Of a stretch of DNA of 27,140 nucleotides, positions 6,465 to 14,290 are shown one piece after another. The number at the start of each line of letters is the position of its first letter. Position 1 is the stretch's first letter. The notes beneath the pieces are model-generated. The model was given only the letters and a program-made list of their open reading frames with translations. It was not told the origin of the DNA and did no database searches. The position numbers were made by a program, and so were the translations under genes. The DNA comes from a virus, in IMG/VR virus record IMGVR_UViG_3300038701_000962, positions 1 through 27,140 of that record; one strand, given 5' to 3'.

Positions 6465-7031
6465 ATGTCTTTTTGGAACTTGTCCACAGGTGAGACTGCT
6501 AAATCTGAAACCGAATATGAAGCGCCCCAAGGCGGCGACCTTAGCCCAATCCCCGATAATACAGATATTATGGCATTTATTGACGAGGCCAAATGGGATG
6601 AAAAGGACGGCGCAGAATACATTAGCCTTCGGTGGCGTGTGGCAAAGCCGGAAGGCTTTAAAAACCGCGTTATCTTCCAGAAGCTTTGGGTAATGGGGAA
6701 TAACCCGAACGCAAAGGATTCCGAAAAGGCCAAGAAGAAAGGGGATAATGACAAGCGGATGCTTGCCGCTATTGACGCTAATGCGGGTGGTGAATTGTTT
6801 TCTATTGAAGGCAAGCCGTCTAGCGAAGATATTCAACGATGCCTGATGAACAAGATGATGGTGATCAAGCTGAAAGTTTGGGAGATGGAAACAAATACGG
6901 GCGAAAAGATGTCGGGCAATTGGATTTGCGCCGTATCGCCTAAGTCCAAGGGTGTATCGGACGCGCCTGCCCCAAAGGCACCGTCCGCACCGCCACCGCC
7001 TAACGACATGGACGATGAAATTCCCTTCTGA
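6465..7031 (+). CDS. DUF669-like ssDNA-binding protein with SSB-type acidic tip, 188 aa
   Basis: The protein likely coats single-stranded DNA for the annealing system. The body (residues ~1-165) resembles DUF669 phage proteins: WNL near the start, a central EYISLRWRV strand and KNRVIFQKLWV. The end is a Pro/Ala-rich linker followed by MDDEIPF, almost the same as the C-terminal tip of bacterial SSB (DDDIPF), which binds repair and replication enzymes. The start is the ATG at 6465, 1 nt after the upstream stop codon. An earlier in-frame reading overlaps the ATPase gene and was rejected. The gene order ATPase-SSB-YqaJ supports the call. Confidence 0.85.
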   Translation: MSFWNLSTGETAKSETEYEAPQGGDLSPIPDNTDIMAFIDEAKWDEKDGAEYISLRWRVAKPEGFKNRVIFQKLWVMGNNPNAKDSEKAKKKGDNDKRMLAAIDANAGGELFSIEGKPSSEDIQRCLMNKMMVIKLKVWEMETNTGEKMSGNWICAVSPKSKGVSDAPAPKAPSAPPPPNDMDDEIPF

Positions 7032-7039
7032 TATAACGC

Positions 7040-7060
7040 GGCGGGCTGTAATGGCCCGCC
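7040..7060 (+). other. Intergenic hairpin between the SSB-like and exonuclease genes
   Basis: GGCGGGC and GCCCGCC form a perfect 7-bp stem around a 7-nt loop in the only sizeable gap of the early operon's first part. Its sequence closely matches the terminator at 1082-1107 (GGCGGGCT...ATGGCCCG) but there is no T-run. It may be an RNA-stability or processing element, or a weak attenuator. Confidence 0.5.
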
Positions 7061-7088
7061 ACTAAATAGGGCTGTAGGAGGCCAAGAC

Positions 7089-7946
7089 ATGATCGAACAA
7101 CGCACACCTGAATGGCACGAACAGCGCAAAGGCCGCGTCACAGGGAGCGCCGTGAGTGCTATCCTAGGGCTTGCACCGTATGCCACGCGGGCGGATGTCA
7201 TGCGCCGCATGGTGCGGGCGTATCACGGCGCTGAAAGCGAGTTTAGCGGCAATGTTGCGACGGAATACGGGACGCAAAACGAGGAGGGCGCAATCTGGCA
7301 ATATGAGGCGGAAACCGGAAATGGTGTGAAGCCCGCGCCGTTTGTTCCAAAGGGCGATTGGCTGGGCGCAAGTCCTGACGGGTATATTGGCGACGTTGGG
7401 TTGATTGAAGTCAAGTGCCCGTATGGATTGCGAAAAGGCGGTGACTTCAAGTCAATTCAGGATCAACCGCATTACTACGCTCAAATCCAAGTGCAGTTGC
7501 ATTGCACCAATCGGCTATGGTGCGACTTTTATCAATGGTCGCCGCACGGCACAAAGTTAGAAACGGTTTTTCTAGATGTTGAATGGCTTGACGCAAACCT
7601 GCCAGAATTGCGCGCGTTTTATGATGAATACATTGCCGAATTGAGTAATCCAGAGCACCTTGATCCACTGCGGGTCGAATTGAATACACTTGAGGCAAAA
7701 CGTGTTATTGATGAAATTGACCAACTGAAAGAGGCTGAGGATAACGCCCGCGAGCGCCGAAAGGAATTGGAAAAGGGACTAGTAAATATGGCAGGCGGGA
7801 AAAACGCTAATATTTGGGGGCGCAAGCTTACGCAAGTCCAGCGGGAAGGGTCTATTAGCTACGCCAAGGCGATCAAGGATATTGCGCCGGATGCTGACCT
7901 TGAGCCGTATCGCGGCAAGCCGTCTAGCTTTTGGAAGTTGACCTAA
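7089..7946 (+). CDS. YqaJ/lambda-exonuclease family recombination nuclease, 285 aa
   Basis: The protein is a PD-(D/E)XK 5'-3' exonuclease that makes single strands for annealing. Visible motifs are TPEWHEQRKGRVTGS (7-20 region), Glu65/66 after EYGTQ, SPDG with Asp97, and the catalytic EVK at 107-109 in LIEVKCP. A charged coiled-coil-like stretch (~195-235) follows, and a YAKAIKDIAP C-terminal segment. The ribosome site is AGGAGG, 7 nt before the ATG. Together with the Sak4-like ATPase and DUF669 protein it completes a two- to three-part phage recombination module. Confidence 0.9.
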   Translation: MIEQRTPEWHEQRKGRVTGSAVSAILGLAPYATRADVMRRMVRAYHGAESEFSGNVATEYGTQNEEGAIWQYEAETGNGVKPAPFVPKGDWLGASPDGYIGDVGLIEVKCPYGLRKGGDFKSIQDQPHYYAQIQVQLHCTNRLWCDFYQWSPHGTKLETVFLDVEWLDANLPELRAFYDEYIAELSNPEHLDPLRVELNTLEAKRVIDEIDQLKEAEDNARERRKELEKGLVNMAGGKNANIWGRKLTQVQREGSISYAKAIKDIAPDADLEPYRGKPSSFWKLT

Positions 7947-7951
7947 ATCCC

Positions 7952-9736
7952 ATGTATCAACTCCGCCCTTACCAATCCCGCGCGGTTGCGCGAATAATGG
8001 AGCACGTCCGCACCTCAACGGAACCTTGCCTAATTGATGCCGCAACCGGCGCTGGTAAGTCGCTGATTATTGCGGACGTTGCGAATAGGTTGCACAATAT
8101 CAGCGGGGGCAAACATGTTCTTTGCCTTGCGCCTAGCGCCGAACTAGTGACACAAAACAGGGAGAAATACTTGCTGACGGGCGAACCTGCAAGTTTGTTT
8201 TCTGCTAGCGGTGGAGGGCGTAGTTTGCGGCATCCGGTAGTGTTCGGGACGCCGGGAACGGTCAAGAATGCGATTGCGCGGTTTGGCGATAGGTTTTGCG
8301 CGGTAGTTGTGGACGAATGCCACGGCATCACTCCGACTGTGCGGGCTATTATTGACGCTATGCGGGGGCATAACCCTAACTTGCGGGTGATCGGCCTTAC
8401 CGCCACGCCTTACCGCTTGGGAGAGGGTTATATTTACCGGATAGGGCTGGACGGTAAACCATGCCATGATGGAACAATCCGCGATCCGTATTTCCTGAAA
8501 TGCGTTGACCGCATCACGCCGCACGAGTTAATCGCGAAAGGATACTTGACGCCCCCGACGATTGGCGCACCTCTTACAGATGGGTATGACACCAGCGGGC
8601 TTAAGCTAAACGCGCGCCACCAATTCGATAGCGGGGCGGTTGACGCCGCATTTGTGGGCCATGGCAGAAAGACTGCGGGCATTGTAGCGGATGTGGTGGA
8701 GCAAGCCCGCGACCGCATGGGCGTGATGCTGTTTGCGGCAACCGTGCAACACGCCGAGGAGGTAATGGCGAGTTTGCCGCCACACCTGAGCGCGATAGTC
8801 ACGGGAAAGACGCCAAAGGAAGAGCGCAAGTCAATTATTACACAGTTCAAGGCGCGGCAACTGAAATACCTTGTCAACGTGTCTGTATTGACAACGGGTT
8901 TTGACGCGCCGCACGTTGATCTGGTGGCGCTGTTGCGCCGAACTGAAAGCGTCGGACTAATGCAGCAGATTATCGGGCGCGGGTTGCGATTGCACGACGA
9001 TAAGCATGATTGCCTTGTTCTGGACTACGCGGGAAACATTGAAAACCATTGCCCGGATGGTGATTTATTCAATCCTGAAATCCGCGCCATTCCTGAAAAA
9101 GAAGGCGGCGGAACGGTCAATTGCAAATGCCCATTGTGCGAGGTTGAAAACGTATTCAGCGGACGGCAAAACTCGGACGGCTTCGCGCATGACGAAAACG
9201 GCTATTTTGTTGATTTGGCAGGCAATAAGATCGAGACAGATCACGGCCCTATGCCAGCGCATTACGGGCGGCGCTGCATGGGCGGCGATATGGTGGCCGG
9301 GAAGTGGGTGCAGTGCGGTTATAGGTGGACTAGCAAGGATTGCCCGCATTGCGAAGAGCCTAACGACATTGCGGCGCGCTATTGCCACCACTGCAAGGGG
9401 GAGTTGATCGACCCAAACGAAAAGCTAGCGATGGAGTTTCGCGCGCTAAAGAAAAGCCCGTATAATCGGCAATGCGATGAAGTGCTAAAATGCGATGTTA
9501 GGGATAGCATTAGTGGAAGCGGAAACCCGACAAAGCGGATTGACATTGTGACGCCTTATCGGTCCTTTTCGGTATGGCTACAGATGAACCCGAAGCATCC
9601 GCGCGCATTGCAGGAATTGGAGTTGTGGCGCGCATTGGGTGGCGAACTGCCTAGATCGGTGGAATACAAGAAAGAGGAAAGCGGTTTTTTCCGCGTGTTT
9701 AGCTGGAACAAGGAACCTGACATTGATCCTACCTGA
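7952..9736 (+). CDS. SF2 DEAD/DEAH-type helicase with C-terminal zinc-binding region, 594 aa
   Basis: This is an ATP-dependent nucleic-acid helicase. Motif I is ATGAGKS (31-37), motif II DECH (121-124), motif III TATP (150-153) and motif VI QQIIGRGLR (338-346), so both RecA-like lobes are complete. The C-terminal third has cysteine clusters: CKCPLC from 391 and a CPHC...CHHC ribbon near 470-490, likely zinc-binding DNA contacts. The start is taken as the ATG at 7952, 5 nt after the exonuclease stop codon; the ribosome site is weak, so coupling is likely. A VRR-NUC nuclease gene overlaps its 3' end, which suggests a helicase-nuclease pair in replication or branch processing. Confidence 0.85.
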   Translation: MYQLRPYQSRAVARIMEHVRTSTEPCLIDAATGAGKSLIIADVANRLHNISGGKHVLCLAPSAELVTQNREKYLLTGEPASLFSASGGGRSLRHPVVFGTPGTVKNAIARFGDRFCAVVVDECHGITPTVRAIIDAMRGHNPNLRVIGLTATPYRLGEGYIYRIGLDGKPCHDGTIRDPYFLKCVDRITPHELIAKGYLTPPTIGAPLTDGYDTSGLKLNARHQFDSGAVDAAFVGHGRKTAGIVADVVEQARDRMGVMLFAATVQHAEEVMASLPPHLSAIVTGKTPKEERKSIITQFKARQLKYLVNVSVLTTGFDAPHVDLVALLRRTESVGLMQQIIGRGLRLHDDKHDCLVLDYAGNIENHCPDGDLFNPEIRAIPEKEGGGTVNCKCPLCEVENVFSGRQNSDGFAHDENGYFVDLAGNKIETDHGPMPAHYGRRCMGGDMVAGKWVQCGYRWTSKDCPHCEEPNDIAARYCHHCKGELIDPNEKLAMEFRALKKSPYNRQCDEVLKCDVRDSISGSGNPTKRIDIVTPYRSFSVWLQMNPKHPRALQELELWRALGGELPRSVEYKKEESGFFRVFSWNKEPDIDPT

Positions 9737-10112
9737 AAATATACCGCTATTTGGAGACCCCAAATGGCGCGGCCCATGTCCTACTGAAACTGCGGAGGCG
9801 GTGACGTTCTTTAGTGAGATACGCAAGACGCAATGGGGCGCAATTGCGGTTCATATCAAGAACGAGGGCAAGCGCCGCAAAGGGCAGATCACATGGGATA
9901 AGGCTCAAGGTTTAGTGAAGGGTGCGAGTGATATCATTATACCCGGAGCGCCCGCTTTTGTTTGCGAGTTGAAGCGGCGCGACCATACGAAAAGCCGGAT
10001 TAGTCAGGCGCAAATTGATTACTTGACCGATGCGCAAGGCGCGGGGGCATTTGCTTGTATTGCGTTGGGGTGGGAGGCTGCATTTGCCGCTGTCGAAGCT
10101 TGGTCTAGCTGA
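9723..10112 (+). CDS. VRR-NUC family nuclease, 129 aa
   Basis: This is a small PD-(D/E)XK endonuclease of the VRR-NUC type, which acts on branched DNA. Residues ~46-125 contain a GKRRKG entry segment, KGASDIIIPG carrying the catalytic Asp, the CELKR motif with catalytic Glu and Lys, and an AQIDYL helix. A TTG start at 9723 is chosen because AAGGA lies 8 nt upstream and the next ATG options are far inside or far upstream. It overlaps the helicase gene by 14 nt. An IPLF segment at residues 8-11 looks somewhat like a clamp-binding peptide (speculative). Confidence 0.8.
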   Translation: MILPENIPLFGDPKWRGPCPTETAEAVTFFSEIRKTQWGAIAVHIKNEGKRRKGQITWDKAQGLVKGASDIIIPGAPAFVCELKRRDHTKSRISQAQIDYLTDAQGAGAFACIALGWEAAFAAVEAWSS

Positions 10113-10329
10113 CCATTTGGCGGACCTGCTAGAGGGCAGGGTGACGCCGGAAAATGCGGACCCGCGCATAATGCACTGGGCGGAGTTGTATATTTTTCAG
10201 GGCGCGGAGGAGATTTTATCCTTGCCAAGCCGGGATGAAAGGCGTATAGCTTTGTCTAAGGTGCCGGAAACGATCCGGCCATATGTGGAAAGAGAGGCAA
10301 AAAGACTATGGGAACTAAGAAAGAAGTGA
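10084..10329 (+). CDS. Conserved-looking small phage protein, 81 aa
   Basis: The TTG start at 10084 is supported by a GGGAGG ribosome site 6 nt upstream; the ATG at 10030 lies inside the nuclease gene and lacks one. It overlaps the nuclease gene by 29 nt. The product is helical, with a DADPR-like region, LSLPSRDERR and a C-terminal VPETIRPYVEREAKRLWELR helix. I do not recognise a named function. Its place suggests a replication or recombination accessory role. Confidence 0.6.
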   Translation: MPLSKLGLADHLADLLEGRVTPENADPRIMHWAELYIFQGAEEILSLPSRDERRIALSKVPETIRPYVEREAKRLWELRKK

Positions 10330-10556
10330 AATGGACGCCGAGCCTTAAGCCCAGTGCAGCATGGACACCGGCAGAATACTGGAGTTACGAACAAGGATTT
10401 GAAGAGGCAATCAAAACAACCGCCGCTCGGGAGTTGTATGAAGCTTTGGATGAAGCGCTGTCTGTGCTCGAAACATCGCCCGCGAAAGTTAAAGGCGGAG
10501 TTACTATCCGCGCCCGCGCCGCACTCGCCAAGGCGCGCGGGGAGTGTGAGCAGTGA
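10308..10556 (+). CDS. Small helical phage protein, 82 aa
   Basis: The ATG at 10308 follows a GAGAGG-type ribosome site and overlaps the previous gene by 22 nt. A basic N-terminus and a Trp/Tyr-rich stretch precede a long helix (ELYEALDEALSVL). The C-terminal IRARAALAKARGE pattern is of a type common in hypothetical phage proteins. No enzymatic motif is seen. The helix could mediate coiled-coil contacts. Confidence 0.6.
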   Translation: MGTKKEVKWTPSLKPSAAWTPAEYWSYEQGFEEAIKTTAARELYEALDEALSVLETSPAKVKGGVTIRARAALAKARGECEQ

Positions 10557-10777
10557 CAATTGACCTGAAATGGGGAATGTTCCTTTATGTTCCAATTGCG
10601 TTGATATTTACTGCGCGAGTGTGTGCGTTTTTGGCGGGAGTTCATTATTCTCCGAATATCGCTTATGGTGTGTTTAGCACGTCTTTAGTATTGGGATTTG
10701 CGATTGGCGCTGCAATTAGCGCATTTATGGCATCAGAAGGGATTAAATGGAACATCAGCATTGGTGGTAATCGATGA
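10553..10777 (+). CDS. Small membrane protein, two TM segments, 74 aa
   Basis: A GTG start at 10553 overlaps the previous stop codon (GTGA). Two hydrophobic segments are evident, at about residues 9-28 and 40-62, with a short loop between them. The tail is short and polar. Two-TM proteins in early operons may be membrane-tethering or superinfection factors, but nothing here identifies a role. It is not placed with the lysis genes, so a holin is unlikely. Confidence 0.55.
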   Translation: MTIDLKWGMFLYVPIALIFTARVCAFLAGVHYSPNIAYGVFSTSLVLGFAIGAAISAFMASEGIKWNISIGGNR

Positions 10778-10917
10778 CCATCCCGCCCCACCTAGACGCC
10801 GCGCTGCGCGCAATTGGCGTTGTCCCTGCCCAGCGTCACGCGCCTGTTTACATTCCTGAGCCGGTCGCGTATGACGTTTGGAAGCCAACGCCAGAACAGA
10901 AGGAGTGCCCGTTTTGA
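10774..10917 (+). CDS. Small Pro-rich protein, 47 aa
   Basis: The ATG at 10774 overlaps the previous stop codon (ATGA), and its own stop codon overlaps the TTG start of the SNF2-like helicase (TTGA). It is thus linked at both ends by coupling overlaps. The product has an N-terminal amphipathic helix (PPHLDAALRAIGVVP) and a proline-rich second half ending PTPEQKECPF. No family is recognised. It may serve mainly to couple translation into the helicase gene. Confidence 0.5.
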   Translation: MTIPPHLDAALRAIGVVPAQRHAPVYIPEPVAYDVWKPTPEQKECPF

Positions 10918-12296
10918 GCATTGAGGAATATCGCCGGTTTATTGCGTCACGCGCGCCTAAGCCAAAGATGAACGGCTTTACGCCCAAGCCCTACCCTGAG
11001 ACTGTGAAGGCGCACCAGCGCGCCACGCTTGACTTTGTACTTGAGCGCGGCGCGAGTGCGGCGTTTTTGGACACTGGACTTGGCAAGTCTTTCATCGAGT
11101 TGGAATTTGCGCGCCAGTGCGCTGAGGAAACCGGCAAGCCTAGCTTGATCTTGACGCCGCTTGCGGTTGCTGGGCAGATGGTGCGCGAGGGGCAGAAGTT
11201 CGGCATTGACGCCCGCCAAATCCGCGAGCATCATGAGGTTGGAGCGGGTGTTATGGTGGCGAATTATGAACGGTTGCCCAAGCTAGACCCTGCATCATTT
11301 GGCGCGGTTGTTCTGGACGAAAGCAGTATCTTGAAGTCGTTCAACGGGCGTACTCGCAACATGCTTATGGCCGCGTTTGGCGATCATCGGTTTAAGTTGG
11401 CCGCGACAGCCACGCCCAGCCCTAATGATCATATGGAATTGGGCAACCACGCTGAGTTTCTAGGCATCATGCGGCAACAAGAGATGCTGTCGAAGTGGTT
11501 TGTTAACGACACTGGCACTGCTTCTCAAGATTGGCGGCTGAAGGGTCACGCGGTAGATGACTTCTGGGCATGGGTTGCATCATGGTCTCGTTGCGCGACA
11601 TTGCCTAGCGATCTTGGCGGCGACGATACCGGCTACATCTTGCCCGAGATTGACCGTCATATTCACGTTGTGCGGGCTGATATCACGGATCAACCGGGCG
11701 ACATGCTTTTCCGCATCCCCGAGATGAGCGCGACTAGTTTTCACAAGGAAAAGAGGTTGACCCTTAAGGATAGGTGCGAGTTGGCGGCAAGGCTTGCGAC
11801 ACATGACAAGCCGGTGACTGTTTGGTGTGAGACAAACGAGGAAAGCGCACTATTGGCGAAGATGATCCCGGACGCGCGGGAAGTGCGAGGGGACATGAAG
11901 CCGGAAGAGAAAGAGATGTTGCTTTTGGGCTTTTCAGACGGTGACTTCCGTGTTATCGTTACCAAACCGAAGTTGGCGGGGTTTGGGGTCAATTGGCAGT
12001 ATTGCTCCCATGCGGTTTTCGCGTCGATTAGCTTTAGCTATGAGCAACATTATCAGGCCGTGCGGCGTTCGCATCGTTTCGGCCAATTGGAGCGAGTTAG
12101 GAATGACATCGTTATTAGCGATACGGAGCGCACGATTTGGGACGCGGTGAATACGAAAGCCCAAAAGCATGATGAGATGAAACGTCGGATGCAGGACGCA
12201 ATGCGCGCCGCGCAAAGCAACACCTCCCGTATGGCGAAATATGATAGGCCGCTAGACCTAGCTTTCCCAGCATGGCTTGTGAGCAAAGGAGAATGA
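10914..12296 (+). CDS. SNF2-like SF2 helicase/translocase, 460 aa
   Basis: This is an ATP-driven DNA translocase. Motif I is DTGLGKS (53-59), motif II DESS (135-138, as in SNF2-type proteins rather than DEAH), motif III TATP (165-168), and motif VI is the QAVRRSHRFGQ segment in the second lobe. The TTG start at 10914 is preceded by AAGGAG 8 nt upstream and overlaps the 47-aa gene's stop codon; the ATG upstream at 10878 lies inside that gene. Phage SNF2-like helicases are common in early operons next to methyltransferases. A role in replication-fork remodelling or stripping host proteins is inferred. Confidence 0.85.
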   Translation: MSIEEYRRFIASRAPKPKMNGFTPKPYPETVKAHQRATLDFVLERGASAAFLDTGLGKSFIELEFARQCAEETGKPSLILTPLAVAGQMVREGQKFGIDARQIREHHEVGAGVMVANYERLPKLDPASFGAVVLDESSILKSFNGRTRNMLMAAFGDHRFKLAATATPSPNDHMELGNHAEFLGIMRQQEMLSKWFVNDTGTASQDWRLKGHAVDDFWAWVASWSRCATLPSDLGGDDTGYILPEIDRHIHVVRADITDQPGDMLFRIPEMSATSFHKEKRLTLKDRCELAARLATHDKPVTVWCETNEESALLAKMIPDAREVRGDMKPEEKEMLLLGFSDGDFRVIVTKPKLAGFGVNWQYCSHAVFASISFSYEQHYQAVRRSHRFGQLERVRNDIVISDTERTIWDAVNTKAQKHDEMKRRMQDAMRAAQSNTSRMAKYDRPLDLAFPAWLVSKGE

Positions 12297-12299
12297 AGA

Positions 12300-12629
12300 A
12301 TGAAGGTGGTAACAGCAAAACAGCGCGCCCTAGACGCAAAAGACGAATGGTTTCGCCAGTATAGAGGTGAAATACAATTTGGGCACGCTAGGCCGTCATT
12401 TTCTCCAGTAAATAAACGACAGATATACGAAAGACTTTGCGCCCTTGAAGTTGTAACCCCTGACACGGTAGATGCCGCAATAGGAAATAATAGCTGGACG
12501 CGGATCATGTGCGATGAGTGCTTAAAGAAAGTGGATATCGTTGTCGAATTAAATGGCTCTGAATGGGATATGGTATATTGCAGAGATTGCTTGTCCGAGG
12601 CCATGCAAAAAATGGAGAATGAAGAATGA
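12300..12629 (+). CDS. Small protein with C-terminal zinc-ribbon-like cysteines, 109 aa
   Basis: The ATG at 12300 lies 3 nt after the helicase stop codon, with an AAGGAG site just upstream. The N-terminal half is basic. The C-terminal half has CDEC and YCRDC pairs about 20 residues apart with beta-type sequence between them, which would make a zinc ribbon. The gene overlaps the methyltransferase by 4 nt. A DNA- or protein-binding role beside the helicase and methyltransferase is plausible. No named family is recognised. Confidence 0.6.
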   Translation: MKVVTAKQRALDAKDEWFRQYRGEIQFGHARPSFSPVNKRQIYERLCALEVVTPDTVDAAIGNNSWTRIMCDECLKKVDIVVELNGSEWDMVYCRDCLSEAMQKMENEE

Positions 12630-13621
12630 AACAACCTGAATACAGCGGAAACGGATGGGCGCTGCACAATAGCGATTGCATCGAAGGCATGTGGGCAATG
12701 CCTGAAGATAGCGTTGACTGCTCTATTTTCAGCCCGCCTTTCGGTGATCTTTTCGTCTATTCCGATAGCGAGCGCGACCTTGGCAATGCTGGCGAAGGTG
12801 GCAACTTCCTAAAGCAATACAAATTCTTTGCCGAGGCATTGACACGGGTAATGCGCCCGGGGCGGATGACTTGCGTCCATTGCACCGACTTGCCGACACG
12901 CAAAGGTAAGCACGGATATATTGGGTTGCAGGACTTTAGCGGCGATCTTATCAAGGCGCATACGGATGCGGGGCTTATCTACCATGGCCGCGCGACGATC
13001 TGGAAAGATCCGGTTGTTGAGATGCAGAGAACCAAGGCGTTGGGCTTGCTGTATAAGCAAATCCGCAAGGATAGTGCGATGAACCGCGTAGGGATGCCGG
13101 ATTATATGCTTTTCTTTCGCAAGCCGGGCGACAATCCAGACAGGATCGAGCACTGCGCTCCGGGCGAAATGAAAATGACAACGGCACATGAGATCGCGTC
13201 TAAATGGCTTGCACATATGCACAAGTCAGGGCTTGCCACAAAGCCGCCTAGCGATGCAATGTTGGCGGAATTGCTGGAACATGCGCAGTTTGATGTTTAC
13301 GAATGGCAGCGGCTTGCCAGTCCTGTATGGATGGATATTGATCAAGGGGATGTGCTTAACGACTTTCGTGCGGCACGTGCGGAGAATGACGAGCGCCATG
13401 TGTGCCCGTTGCAGATTGGCGTTATTGACCGATGCCTGAGGCTCTATAGCAAGCCGGGGGACGTTGTTATGGACCCGTTCAATGGCGTCGGTAGTACGGG
13501 TTATCAAGCGATCAAGCGCGCGCGTCACTACATTGGATTTGAACTAAAGCCGGAATACGCGGCGCAAGCTAACCGCAACCTAATCGCCGCTGAACAAAGC
13601 ATGGGGGACTTGTTCGCGTGA
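12626..13621 (+). CDS. DNA (N4-cytosine or N6-adenine) methyltransferase, 331 aa
   Basis: The enzyme transfers a methyl group from SAM to an exocyclic amino group. The catalytic motif IV SPPF lies at residues 36-39 and precedes the SAM-binding motif I DPFNGVGS near 290-297, the beta-class order. SPPF is more typical of N4-cytosine enzymes, but specificity cannot be read. No cognate nuclease gene is adjacent, so it is probably an orphan that protects phage DNA or changes its regulation. The last residues QSMGDLF (324-330) resemble a beta-clamp-binding peptide, notable because this phage encodes its own clamp. ATGA overlap with the upstream gene. Confidence 0.85.
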   Translation: MKQPEYSGNGWALHNSDCIEGMWAMPEDSVDCSIFSPPFGDLFVYSDSERDLGNAGEGGNFLKQYKFFAEALTRVMRPGRMTCVHCTDLPTRKGKHGYIGLQDFSGDLIKAHTDAGLIYHGRATIWKDPVVEMQRTKALGLLYKQIRKDSAMNRVGMPDYMLFFRKPGDNPDRIEHCAPGEMKMTTAHEIASKWLAHMHKSGLATKPPSDAMLAELLEHAQFDVYEWQRLASPVWMDIDQGDVLNDFRAARAENDERHVCPLQIGVIDRCLRLYSKPGDVVMDPFNGVGSTGYQAIKRARHYIGFELKPEYAAQANRNLIAAEQSMGDLFA

Positions 13622-14058
13622 CACCCTACTACGCAACTCTAACCCGCCGCTGGCACACGAACGCGCACCTTGGGCACACGGGCGACACGCTTGCAAGCCA
13701 TGGTGGGCGCATGGCTGTGCTATCTCTTATGATCTGGCGCGACCCTAATGCCGAACTGCTAGCGGCCTGCGTGACGCACGATCTAGGGGAATACGTCACG
13801 GGCGACGTGCCGTATGGATCACCCAACAAGGATAGCAATGCGGAACTGGACGCACTAGAGGATATGGGAATGCTCTACCCGCTATGCCCCGAGGATAGCG
13901 ATAAATTGAAACTGCTAGACCTGCTAGACGCTTACTTGTGGGCAAGGCATCACGCGCCGTTTGCGATGGTCAGTCACGAATGGATTGATCACCGTGAAAA
14001 AGTGCTTGAACTAGCTGACAAGTTGGGTGTATCGTTGCGTATGTTCGGAATGGAGTGA
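13618..14058 (+). CDS. HD-domain 5'-nucleotidase, YfbR-like, 146 aa
   Basis: The protein is an HD hydrolase likely to act on deoxynucleoside monophosphates. The metal-binding set is visible: H28 in LASHGGR, the H54-D55 pair in THDLGEY, E58, D63 in GDVPY and a C-terminal Asp at 101 or 104. This is the pattern of YfbR-type nucleotidases. The GTG start overlaps the methyltransferase stop codon. With dUTPase, ribonucleotide reductase and ThyX downstream it belongs to a nucleotide-pool module. Substrate choice (dCMP, dUMP or other) is not visible. Confidence 0.75.
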   Translation: MTPYYATLTRRWHTNAHLGHTGDTLASHGGRMAVLSLMIWRDPNAELLAACVTHDLGEYVTGDVPYGSPNKDSNAELDALEDMGMLYPLCPEDSDKLKLLDLLDAYLWARHHAPFAMVSHEWIDHREKVLELADKLGVSLRMFGME

Positions 14059-14062
14059 CGAC

Positions 14063-14290
14063 ATGGCTAAAGCGTATGTGTTGGCGGATATCGAGGCGGA
14101 GTTGTCGTTTCGTGTCTTGAAAGAGGAATACGGTTGCGAGATTGACCTAGAGACGGTAGAGATTGACAGCCTGTCAATGTTTGGGCGCGACTGGTCGGAA
14201 AGTGACTTGCGGGCGACGTTTGGCGATCAAGGCGCGGAAGCAATGCGCGCTATGATCTTGGCAGAAGTGGAGGACTGGGAAGATGAGTGA
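14063..14290 (+). CDS. Small acidic unknown protein, 75 aa
   Basis: The start is the ATG at 14063 after a GGAGTG site; the earlier in-frame start lies inside the HD gene. The product is strongly acidic (the C-terminal half ends VEDWEDE). An LSFRVLKEEYGCEIDLE block suggests a helix-strand fold. No family is recognised. It is the first of a chain of tiny overlapping genes. An acidic DNA-mimic-like anti-host protein is possible but only on composition. Confidence 0.55.
   Translation: MAKAYVLADIEAELSFRVLKEEYGCEIDLETVEIDSLSMFGRDWSESDLRATFGDQGAEAMRAMILAEVEDWEDE

Noticed and set aside
9006-9407. 133-aa plus-strand frame inside the SF2 helicase gene
   Set aside because: It lies wholly inside a helicase with intact motifs, and is probably an out-of-frame shadow.
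12053-12667. 204-aa minus-strand frame
   Set aside because: It is antisense to the SNF2-like helicase and zinc protein, with no leader or family.
10914-13621. SNF2-like helicase, zinc protein and methyltransferase as a DISARM-like defence locus
   Set aside because: They are chained into a phage replication operon, and no DrmB, phospholipase-like or nuclease partner is present. Phage SNF2 helicases and orphan methyltransferases commonly sit together.
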